From a bacterium (GTDB taxonomy: Bacteria; Patescibacteriota; Minisyncoccia; Phycocordibacterales; Phycocordibacteraceae), in the NCBI GenBank assembly GCA_021812955.1, contig JAKAMJ010000001.1, positions 1-30,474 of the forward strand: 30,474 nt of DNA, given 5' to 3'. This document shows, one piece after another, positions 6,691-13,485 of this stretch. Within the stretch, counting starts at the first letter, position 1, and every line of letters begins with the position of its first letter. The position numbers were made by a program, and so were the translations under genes. The notes below the pieces were generated by a model. It had not been told where the DNA came from, searched no databases, and was given only the letters and a program-made list of their open reading frames with translations.

Positions 6691-7474
6691 TGTTTTTGCC
6701 TGCGCGGTGCAGCGCGAGAAGGGTCTTGCCCGCCGCTTCGCGGTAGGTGCAGTAGTCGCAAGGGCCGCCGCCGAACGCCGTGCCGACGGGCGGGATCTCG
6801 TCGGAGAGGAGCGTCTCTTTCAGGCGGAGGAGCGTCGGCTCGACCCAATCGTCTTTGCCGGCGTACGGGATGAGCACCACGTCGAACTCGAGCTTCGCAT
6901 CGAAGGCCTCGGCGTCTGAATTGCCGTTGGCATACACGAAATACCCCGTCGGCGAGACGACGAAGCCGTTCTTGCGGAAGAGCCACTGATACACCTCCAT
7001 CTGCCGCTTGTACGAGTCGTACAGGTCGTCCTCGCTCGATGGCCCCACCTTCTTGCTCGTGGCCTTGTAGTCGACGATGATGAGCTCGCCCGCAGGGTTC
7101 ACCCACACGTCGTCGATGCCGCCGCGCAGCGTGATGTTCGTCGGCTCGTGGTGAAAACTTATACCGCGCTTGAGCGCGTCGCGCCATTCGTCGAGCTTCT
7201 CGTGCGCATATGGCACGGCGTCTATGCCGTATCTTTTCATAAGCTGGTGCGGCTCGCCTTTTGCGCGGAGCGCGTCGAACTCGCGCTTGAAGAGCTCGTC
7301 GACGGCATTGTTGAGCGTGAACGACGGCCCGCTCGGGCGCTTCACGCCGTAGCGCATGTCGAGATACGCGCAGCGCGGGCACTCGGAGAAGAGGTCTATC
7401 TTGGACCGGCTCACGCGATACGGCTCCGTCGAGGCCGGATCGAAGACGCCCCATTTCCCTTTCGCGAACGCCAT
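6674..7474 (-). CDS. PD-(D/E)XK nuclease family protein (RecB/Cas4-like)
   Basis: 266 residues from the ATG at 7474. A RecB-like nuclease core is visible: GGIDDVWVN (118-126, metal-binding Asp) followed by ELIIVDYKATSK (130-141) with the D-x-K pair at 135-137, and a later QMEVYQWL helix matching the Q-x-x-x-Y motif. Cysteines at 32 and 35 (CPRC) near the start and at 239 and 242 (CDYC) near the end fit the four-Cys Fe-S cluster pattern of Cas4/AddB-type nucleases. No CRISPR or other cas gene is nearby, so a DNA repair role beside ung is more likely. It starts 1 nt after the upstream gene ends and overlaps ung by 17 nt. Confidence 0.85.
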   Translation of the reverse strand: MAFAKGKWGVFDPASTEPYRVSRSKIDLFSECPRCAYLDMRYGVKRPSGPSFTLNNAVDELFKREFDALRAKGEPHQLMKRYGIDAVPYAHEKLDEWRDALKRGISFHHEPTNITLRGGIDDVWVNPAGELIIVDYKATSKKVGPSSEDDLYDSYKRQMEVYQWLFRKNGFVVSPTGYFVYANGNSDAEAFDAKLEFDVVLIPYAGKDDWVEPTLLRLKETLLSDEIPPVGTAFGGGPCDYCTYREAAGKTLLALHRAGKNNGSKN

Positions 7475-7475
7475 G

Positions 7476-7946
7476 TCAGTCCGAAGTAGCGAACCGAGCG
7501 ACGATCGGCGCGCCGGTAGCGAAATCGACATAGACACTGTCCGTCGAGAGGTCGAAGGCCCCGTCGCCGTCGTCGCGATACAGCTCGACCGCATAGGTGA
7601 ACCCAGGCACGGTCGCGCGCAAGAGCGGGACCGTCACGCCGTTGCGCGGGCCGTTGACGCGCACAGCTCCGAGCACGTTCCCGAGCTCATCGCCGTTCAT
7701 CTCGCGCACGGTTACCCACGCGCCAGGCGGCGGGACGGCAACCGAATCGACGACCACTTCGGAACCGGCGCGTTGGTCCGCGACCGAGACGGCGTCGCTG
7801 TGCGGCGCTGGCGCTTGTGGCGAGTGCCGCTCGGTCTTCGCCCGGAACGGGAGCGGCGGATTGTCGCTGCCGAACCACCAAGCTCCGACCAGGAGCGCAC
7901 CGAGCATGAACCCTGCCACGAACGAATGTGTCGAGAAGTGCTTCAT
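7476..7946 (-). CDS. Secreted or membrane-anchored DUF7282-like protein
   Basis: 156 residues. The N-terminal segment FVAGFMLGALLVGAWWFG (about 9-26) is a signal anchor, and a Pro-rich linker follows. The C-terminal half (about 58-156) has the pattern VVVDSVAVPPPGAWVTV, NVLGAVRVNGP and YAVELYRDDGDGAFD, resembling the DUF7282 beta-domain; no enzyme activity is apparent. Its ATG overlaps the stop codon of the ATP-cone gene by 4 nt, and it sits 1 nt before the PD-(D/E)XK gene, so it is co-translated with nucleases although it appears to act outside the membrane. The DUF assignment is from pattern memory and is moderately sure. Confidence 0.65.
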   Translation of the reverse strand: MKHFSTHSFVAGFMLGALLVGAWWFGSDNPPLPFRAKTERHSPQAPAPHSDAVSVADQRAGSEVVVDSVAVPPPGAWVTVREMNGDELGNVLGAVRVNGPRNGVTVPLLRATVPGFTYAVELYRDDGDGAFDLSTDSVYVDFATGAPIVARFATSD

Positions 7947-8815
7947 GGCAGCGTCGGGGCCGATGCGTGCGCGCCGTTCAGGGAAAGCAGCCCCTCGGCT
8001 TCGGCCAGTATCTCGCCGACGCGCGCGGGCGGGAGCTTCAGGACGTCGAGCCGGCGGCGTTCGCGGAACAATTCGTCGACCGCGATGCTCCCGCTGTCGA
8101 TGAGCAGGCGCTTCTCAGAGCGCGAGAGCCGCGTAAGCGTGGTGACCGGATACACTTTCGCACGGCTCATGCGTATGAAAAGAGAATCGTGCGCGGGATA
8201 CCCCCACCCGAGCAGGTCTACGCCCGAGCATTCGGCATACGCTACCGCCTCAGAGGTGAACTTCGTGTTGGTTATCAGTATGCCGCGATCAATCTCGCGC
8301 TCCGGCTTCGCCCTCGCGCGAGAGAATATGTCGTCGAAGCGGCTCTTCACGTAAAGAGCGACTTTCAGGTCGGTCTTGTAGTTCGGATCATTGTGGTACT
8401 TCAGCTCGGCCGCGAGCCGCACATCCTGCCCCGGGTGGGACGCGTACAGGTCCACCTCGTGAGGGACGCAGTGGCCTTGGATGATCTTGCGTGTCTCGAC
8501 CCGCCACCCCTCGGCACGATACAGATGCGATACGAAATCTTCGAACGGGTGGCCTGTCGGCCCGAGCTCGAGCAGCGCGCGCCGGAGCGCGTAGCGAGCG
8601 GCGACCGGCCTGGATTCTCGGCGCATGAGCGTAAATGCGCGCGTATGCACTTCTTTGGACGTCATGCCTGGGACGACTGCCTCCGTGACGACTTTCGTGA
8701 TGCGTTCGGCGGTATGCTCGCCGGCCCCGGCCCGCTTGAGCGAAGCTGTAAGGCGGGCGGGGTCGAACGGCTGTCTCGTCCCGTCTGCCTTTATGATGAT
8801 CGGCAGCGCTGTCAT
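7943..8815 (-). CDS. ATP-cone domain fused to Mrr-like restriction nuclease domain
   Basis: 290 residues from the ATG at 8815, chosen because it overlaps the upstream stop by 4 nt. Residues 1-85 form an ATP-cone, the nucleotide-sensing module of ribonucleotide reductases and NrdR (IIIKADGTRQPFDPARL, ... SRPVAARYALRRALLELG). Residues 90-200 look like a type IV/Mrr-type PD-(D/E)XK nuclease: FEDFVSHLY, then HEVDLYA with Asp122 and AAELKYH with Glu137 and Lys139. The C-terminal part is helical. This suggests a nuclease gated by nucleotide binding, which is inference. It overlaps the downstream gene by 4 nt as well. Confidence 0.75.
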   Translation of the reverse strand: MTALPIIIKADGTRQPFDPARLTASLKRAGAGEHTAERITKVVTEAVVPGMTSKEVHTRAFTLMRRESRPVAARYALRRALLELGPTGHPFEDFVSHLYRAEGWRVETRKIIQGHCVPHEVDLYASHPGQDVRLAAELKYHNDPNYKTDLKVALYVKSRFDDIFSRARAKPEREIDRGILITNTKFTSEAVAYAECSGVDLLGWGYPAHDSLFIRMSRAKVYPVTTLTRLSRSEKRLLIDSGSIAVDELFRERRRLDVLKLPPARVGEILAEAEGLLSLNGAHASAPTLP

Positions 8816-9228
8816 AAGCCGGTAGTGCTTGCCGTGCGGCCGTTTACCGTTACCGACGAAACGCGCACGCTTGCCGGCGCGGAGACCTTCACGGCAAACG
8901 CCGCGTGCGAGGGAACCTGCAAGCACACGCCTTCCGTGGTCGGAACGACGAGGGCGACGCGAATGGTTTCCGTGCTCGACGCGGTCCCGGCAGTGTCCGC
9001 GCTCGCGGAGACCGTCGCGCACGCGTCGGGAACGTCGAGAGTGCCCGAGATGGAGTGGACGCCTTTCCGATACGCATCACGGAGCGCGACGACCGGTGCC
9101 GGCTCGGCCGGTTTGGGCACTTCGGTGCGGACGACTTCGCGCGCGTGCGGCGTTATGAACAGGAATCCAGCGAGCACGACGCATGCGATGATGACGGATG
9201 CAGCCCGGAAACGCGTTCGCCTGGTCAT
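8812..9228 (-). CDS. Small exported or membrane-anchored hypothetical protein
   Basis: 138 residues. A basic start (MTRRTRFR) and a hydrophobic segment (about 10-25) form a signal peptide or anchor. The remainder is Val/Thr/Ala-rich with strand-like alternation, and two cysteines (about 70 and 100) could form a disulfide. I do not recognise the family. It overlaps mnmA by 4 nt upstream and the ATP-cone gene by 4 nt downstream, which supports both its frame and its start. Confidence 0.6.
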   Translation of the reverse strand: MTRRTRFRAASVIIACVVLAGFLFITPHAREVVRTEVPKPAEPAPVVALRDAYRKGVHSISGTLDVPDACATVSASADTAGTASSTETIRVALVVPTTEGVCLQVPSHAAFAVKVSAPASVRVSSVTVNGRTASTTGL

Positions 9229-10160
9229 TCCCTAATGATACCACCCCCCACCATGCTATCGCCACGATAAAAGACGATGGACTGCCCAGGAGCGACGGCG
9301 TCTGAGACGGGCTCCTCCGGCACGAATCGGTCGCCGCTCACACGCCCGGGGACGCGCGCGCCGCGGTAACGGTACTGCGCAGACGTCGCCTGCGACGGGT
9401 CGGCAAACCAATTCGCGTTCTCGAAGCTGATACCCCGTACGTCATGCTCGCCCTGTTCCCGGGCGACCCGCACCTCTTTCTTTCCGACGTCTTTCCCCAC
9501 CACGTACCACGGCCCATCGGGCAGCGGCACCCGCTGCCCGATGGTGTACAGGACCGCAGGATTGTCCGTGCCCAGCTCCTGCCGCAAGAAATCATCCACC
9601 GACACGTTGCCGAGGAAGCACACGCCCTGGCTGTCCCGCTTATCGGCCACGGGCAAGCCGAACGCGCGCGCGAGCCGGCGCACCTCCCGTTTGTCCATGT
9701 GCCCCACCGGAAAGAGCGTGGCTTGCAACACCTCCTTCGGCACGGCCCACAGGAAATAGCGCTGGTCCTTCTCGCCGCTCTCGTAGTGCCCGGTCGCGAT
9801 CGCGTCCGCGCCGGCCGCTCTCGCGTAGCGGTAGAACGCGCCGAACTTCACGTCCTTGTTGCACATCACGTCCGGGTTCGGCGTGCGGCCGGCGCGATAC
9901 TCGGCGAGTAGATAATCGATGACTCCTTCCTTATATTCCGCGCTCGCGTCGAGCGTGCGAAACGGGATGCGCAGATGCGCCGCGACGCGCATCGCGTCGC
10001 GGCGATCGGCCGCCCAGGTGCACGGCATCCCGCTCGGGTACCAGCCCTTGATGAACACGCCAGTCACCCGCGCCCCCGCACGCTGCAAGAGCGCGGCAGA
10101 CACGGCAGAATCGACGCCGCCGGACAGCCCCACGAACACGCTCTTTCCTTTCAGCTCCAT
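9225..10160 (-). CDS. mnmA: tRNA-specific 2-thiouridylase MnmA
   Basis: Installs the 2-thio group on U34 of certain tRNAs, using ATP and a sulfur relay. 311 residues, somewhat shorter than the usual 350-370. The PP-loop SGGVDS is at 13-18. The catalytic cysteines are C100 (NPDVMCNKDVKF) and C181 (SQGVCFLGN), and the C-terminal barrel ends in the conserved GQSIVFYRGDSMVGGGII. It is 63 nt after mltG and overlaps the next gene by 4 nt. A run of G before the ATG may serve as a ribosome binding site. Confidence 0.95.
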   Translation of the reverse strand: MELKGKSVFVGLSGGVDSAVSAALLQRAGARVTGVFIKGWYPSGMPCTWAADRRDAMRVAAHLRIPFRTLDASAEYKEGVIDYLLAEYRAGRTPNPDVMCNKDVKFGAFYRYARAAGADAIATGHYESGEKDQRYFLWAVPKEVLQATLFPVGHMDKREVRRLARAFGLPVADKRDSQGVCFLGNVSVDDFLRQELGTDNPAVLYTIGQRVPLPDGPWYVVGKDVGKKEVRVAREQGEHDVRGISFENANWFADPSQATSAQYRYRGARVPGRVSGDRFVPEEPVSDAVAPGQSIVFYRGDSMVGGGIIRE

Positions 10161-10223
10161 CCCCCCAGCTTACACGATTTTCTTCCGGCGCGAGGCCGGT
10201 GAGAGGTCCAGGCTCTCTCGCGT

Positions 10224-10928
10224 CTACTGCAAATATCTCCGCAGGTTGGCCTGATGGCCGGCATACGTGGAAGCGTAGTGCATGAGGCCATCCCGGCCGG
10301 TGAGGTAATACAGGAACGGCGTGCTCGCCGGATGCACGGCCGCGTCGAGCGAATCGAGCCCGGGCTCGTTTATCGGCTCGGCCGGGAGCCCGGCGTGCGC
10401 GTACGTCTCCGGCGCGGCGTCTGCCTGGAGCCGCATGCCCTTTGCGATCCGATTCCATAAGATGCCGGATACCATACGGCGGTCGGCGGGAGCCTTCGCT
10501 TCGCCTTCTATTATCGACGCCATGATGACGACGTCGCGGAGCGAATGGCCGGATGCGCGTACGTCCGACAGCAGCGGCGCTACGCGAGTATCGAAATCCG
10601 CCCGCATCCGGCTGACGATCTCAGACGACGTGTCGCCAGCCTGGAAGAAATATGTATCCGGGAACAGGTACCCCTCCTGCCCTTTCGCCGCGGCCAGGAA
10701 ATCCTGCTCGGTCACCCACGGCAACGAGCGCGCCACGAGCGCAGCCATCTCCGGCAGCGTCGTGCCTTCGACGAACGTGACGCGCACCTGCGGCGGCGGA
10801 ACCGGCCGTACGATGATGCTCCGTATGAAATGACGTGATGGCGGATACGCGGCCGCCACCACTGCCATCACGACGACCGTTGCGCCTATCATCGCGATCC
10901 ATCGCGCATGCCTACGAAACGCGTTCAT
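10224..10928 (-). CDS. mltG: Endolytic murein transglycosylase MltG (YceG-like), short form
   Basis: Cuts nascent glycan strands at the membrane and so helps set peptidoglycan chain length. 234 residues against about 340 in E. coli. One N-terminal membrane segment (about 11-28) is followed by a short LysM-like region and the catalytic domain. VIMASIIEGEA holds the predicted catalytic Glu at 141. The following GILWNRIAKGMRLQADA and the AGLPAEPINEPGLDSLDAA stretch match the family signature. It starts 4 nt after the large membrane protein gene ends. The shortening lies mainly in the N-terminal periplasmic region. Confidence 0.9.
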   Translation of the reverse strand: MNAFRRHARWIAMIGATVVVMAVVAAAYPPSRHFIRSIIVRPVPPPQVRVTFVEGTTLPEMAALVARSLPWVTEQDFLAAAKGQEGYLFPDTYFFQAGDTSSEIVSRMRADFDTRVAPLLSDVRASGHSLRDVVIMASIIEGEAKAPADRRMVSGILWNRIAKGMRLQADAAPETYAHAGLPAEPINEPGLDSLDAAVHPASTPFLYYLTGRDGLMHYASTYAGHQANLRRYLQ

Positions 10929-10932
10929 GTCG

Positions 10933-12291
10933 TCAGACCGGCAGGTTCGCCGGCGCTTCGCCGGTCACGGATTGTATCCGTTCGAGGCTCGGAGCCGGGA
11001 CGGCGCTCGACGGGATATGGAAGATCGTGGCCAGCTCCTCCGTACTCATCACTATCGTGTCCTTGCTCGAGTCTGAAGGCTCATGGAAGAATTGGCGGCG
11101 GCGGAATGAGTTGACGAGCTGTCTGCGATGCGCGTCTTTCAGCTTTCCCACTCCGAATTCCCATGGGTAGTCTTCAAAACCGGTCATCCACCCTGCCGGC
11201 TTGAACCCGTTCCAGCCGTCATCGGCGGAGAATTGCTTGAAGAGGCCGGTCACGCCCGCGATGGTCGTCGAATCGAACGCTGCGGGCGTCGCCAGGTAGA
11301 CGGCGCGTATGCCGACATCGAACCCGAATTTCGACACGTTCCGCTCTATCGCCGCGATCTTTTCCATCTGGCCCTTCGTCGGATTAGGGAATCCGGGGAC
11401 CTCCTTGCCGGTCACTGGATCCTTGTAAGGCTCGCGCGTCGCCTTACGGATATTGTCGACAAGCTCTTTCGCTTCGTCCTTCCATGTGTACGGCTTCCCG
11501 GCAGGATTGAGCTTGTCGTATTTCTCGCCCTTGTGCGTACGGATGACGAATTGCAGCCAGAGCTGCTCTCCCTTCCTCATCGATCCCATGAACTCGACCA
11601 GGTTCGCGAGCGGATCGACTTGCTCTTCTTCTTTCTGCACCTTGTCAAGCCCGTATTCTACATACGTCTTTATCGGTAACGGGTCTTTCTCGGTATGCAC
11701 GAAATCGCATCCCCAGATCTCCCACTCTTCCGGCTTCGCCGTGATGATCCGCGTATAGTCTTCCGCCTCTACGACCTGCGCCCCGGGATACTGCGCATAT
11801 ATCTGCGCTTCGATGATCCGGCGGAACCCGATGCGCGTCCAGATGAAGAAGTGCACCCGCCCCTCTATGGATACGATCTCAAGCGACCACCACGGCCGCA
11901 CGGCTCCTTTGAAATATTTCTTATACCAGTTCGACTCGCCTGGGCCCAGGTGGATGCCGGAGAGGAACGCTTCCATAGCGAGCGGCGTCTTTACGACAGT
12001 GCGCGGCGGGCGTATCTCAAGCAGCACCGTCTTCTGATTCGCGATGAATTCGGAACGCTTAAGGATGACCCAGAGCGTCCACGCGCCGTCTACGAGCAGG
12101 AACGGCAGCCACGCCGGCGCAAGGAAGAACGCCATCGAAGACGCGAGGTACACGGCGCGCGGCATCACGATGAACGAGAACGCCAGGATCACGAGCCCGA
12201 GGATGAATATCGGGCGATGCTTCGGCCGCACGCCGGTCTGCTCTTTCGTCTTCTTCGTCTGTGCGCGCAACTGATCGAGGAATGGAAGCAT
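10933..12291 (-). CDS. Large two-TM hypothetical protein, CPR-type
   Basis: 452 residues from the ATG at 12291; a TTG eight codons upstream (12315) is also possible but lies against the preceding terminator. Two membrane segments (about residues 29-70) lie near the N-terminus, and the rest is a large cytoplasmic domain with phrases such as HLGPGESNWYKKYFKG and YAQYPGAQVVEAEDYT. Proteins of this layout are widespread in CPR genomes, often beside VirB4/HerA-type ATPases; none is seen here. I cannot assign a function. It starts an eight-gene unit running through mltG and mnmA to ung. TATACT lies 11 nt before the chosen ATG. Confidence 0.8.
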   Translation of the reverse strand: MLPFLDQLRAQTKKTKEQTGVRPKHRPIFILGLVILAFSFIVMPRAVYLASSMAFFLAPAWLPFLLVDGAWTLWVILKRSEFIANQKTVLLEIRPPRTVVKTPLAMEAFLSGIHLGPGESNWYKKYFKGAVRPWWSLEIVSIEGRVHFFIWTRIGFRRIIEAQIYAQYPGAQVVEAEDYTRIITAKPEEWEIWGCDFVHTEKDPLPIKTYVEYGLDKVQKEEEQVDPLANLVEFMGSMRKGEQLWLQFVIRTHKGEKYDKLNPAGKPYTWKDEAKELVDNIRKATREPYKDPVTGKEVPGFPNPTKGQMEKIAAIERNVSKFGFDVGIRAVYLATPAAFDSTTIAGVTGLFKQFSADDGWNGFKPAGWMTGFEDYPWEFGVGKLKDAHRRQLVNSFRRRQFFHEPSDSSKDTIVMSTEELATIFHIPSSAVPAPSLERIQSVTGEAPANLPV

Positions 12292-12302
12292 ACGATGCTG
12301 GA

Positions 12303-12308
12303 AGTATA
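12303..12308 (-). promoter_or_regulatory. -10 box, TATACT for the eight-gene unit
   Basis: TATACT lies between the preceding terminator and the ATG at 12291, giving a leader of about 4-5 nt and arguing against the TTG start at 12315. No -35 box is obvious because the upstream DNA is the terminator stem. Confidence 0.5.
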
Positions 12309-12310
12309 GC

Positions 12311-12351
12311 AACAAAAACAGCCGCGCCCGCTTCTGAGCGGGCGCGGCTGT
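12311..12351 (-). terminator. Strong rho-independent terminator after the sigma-4/HARE gene
   Basis: A perfect 15-bp GC-rich stem (ACAGCCGCGCCCGCT and its complement) with a TCTG or CAGA loop is followed on the minus strand by TTTTTG. It starts 13 nt beyond the stop codon at 12364. Confidence 0.92.
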
Positions 12352-12363
12352 TCATAGGGACCG

Positions 12364-13437
12364 TCACGCTGCCGAATACCGGCCGTCCTTGAGTCGTTTG
12401 AAATAACGGGAGTCGTTCAGGTTCACCAGGATGGTGTTGTCCTTCACGAAACGCGCCTTCTTCACGTGCTTGATTATCTCGTCTTTCTTCATCGGGCCGT
12501 TCTCATCGAGCGTCTTGCGTATGACGTCGCGCACGACGCCGGGCGAATAGCCCCACTCCGTAAGCGCGTACAGGCCGCGGCCCACTAGCACGAAACGCGG
12601 ATCCTTGATGAGCTCGTTATGCGTCGTGGCGACGTGCGCCCGTTTCGAGAAAAGCTCGCCGATCGTCTTCGCCACGGCGGAGAAGTGCATCGGCTCGCCA
12701 TGGCGCTTGATGGCGAGGTATGCGTAATCGCGAATGCCCTTCACGCGGATCGCCGGCGCCGAAGCGCGGCCCCACTGCTCAAGCGGGTTACTGCCGATAT
12801 TCTTGGAAAGGGACAGCCAGCGCTTCAGCACCTCTTCGTTCTTGTATGCGTCGTTCACGCCCTTGAGCTCGTCGAGGAACCGGTCGAGCAGCTCGGCTTC
12901 CGTCACTACATCATCGTCGGGGAGCGCGGAGTACAGGCGCGACAGCGCCTCGTGGACGTTCTTGGCGGTGGAAGCGTCCACATGCCACCGCGACAGGAAC
13001 TCGCTCGTCTCCCGCTCGCGGAAGAACGTCGCGTCGAGCATGAGCAGGAACCGGAACCGGTTGCGGCTCTTCTCGTCTTTGCCGAGCGCGGAAAGGAGCT
13101 CGGCCTCTGGCACGATGACTCCGAGCGACGCGACATATCGCGCGATCTCCTCGAACGCTTCCTTGGCTTCTTTGAACGCTTGGCTCGCGCGGATAGCGTC
13201 GAGCCCTGCAGCCTCTATCTGGCGGACGCGCTCGCGCGTGATGCTCGAGAGGTCGCCGATCGCTTCGAGCGTCTCGCGCTCCGGATTCGCTCCGAGCCCG
13301 AACCGGCGTACGAGCACCTCGCGCGGCCTCTCGGGGGCAGCGGCCAGCAGCCTCTTCACGAGCGTCGCACTATCAAAAGAAAACGCGGCGCGCGTAATGG
13401 CCTTTGTCGTGCTCCGCTTCTTTGCCGCTTTTGTCAT
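12364..13437 (-). CDS. Sigma-70 region 4 plus HARE-HTH regulator
   Basis: 357 residues, probably a DNA-binding transcription regulator. About residues 35-90 carry a sigma-70 region 4-like helix-turn-helix (VLVRRFGLG, ETLEAIGDLSSITRERVRQIEAAGL). No sigma region 2 is present, so it cannot be an ordinary sigma factor. The middle (about 95-235) is helical and unassigned. Residues 245-305 resemble a HARE-HTH domain (GEPMHFSAVAKTIGELF ... DPRFVLVGRGLYALTEWGY), the module found in RNA polymerase delta (RpoE). A further winged-helix-like repeat follows to the end (about 310-357). It is transcribed alone and ends in a strong terminator. The domain calls are good; the targets are unknown. Confidence 0.82.
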   Translation of the reverse strand: MTKAAKKRSTTKAITRAAFSFDSATLVKRLLAAAPERPREVLVRRFGLGANPERETLEAIGDLSSITRERVRQIEAAGLDAIRASQAFKEAKEAFEEIARYVASLGVIVPEAELLSALGKDEKSRNRFRFLLMLDATFFRERETSEFLSRWHVDASTAKNVHEALSRLYSALPDDDVVTEAELLDRFLDELKGVNDAYKNEEVLKRWLSLSKNIGSNPLEQWGRASAPAIRVKGIRDYAYLAIKRHGEPMHFSAVAKTIGELFSKRAHVATTHNELIKDPRFVLVGRGLYALTEWGYSPGVVRDVIRKTLDENGPMKKDEIIKHVKKARFVKDNTILVNLNDSRYFKRLKDGRYSAA

Positions 13438-13485
13438 GTGTTCTAATTTATACCGGACACCATTAAATAAGTCAATCGCACCGGG

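Noticed and set aside
6674..7474. Cas4 and a CRISPR system
   Set aside because: The nuclease has Cas4-like cysteines, but no repeat-spacer array or other cas gene is present in the window.
7943..9022. Longer start for the ATP-cone nuclease at 9022
   Set aside because: It reads through the upstream secreted-protein gene in another frame. The ATG at 8815 overlaps that gene's stop by 4 nt and begins right at the ATP-cone.
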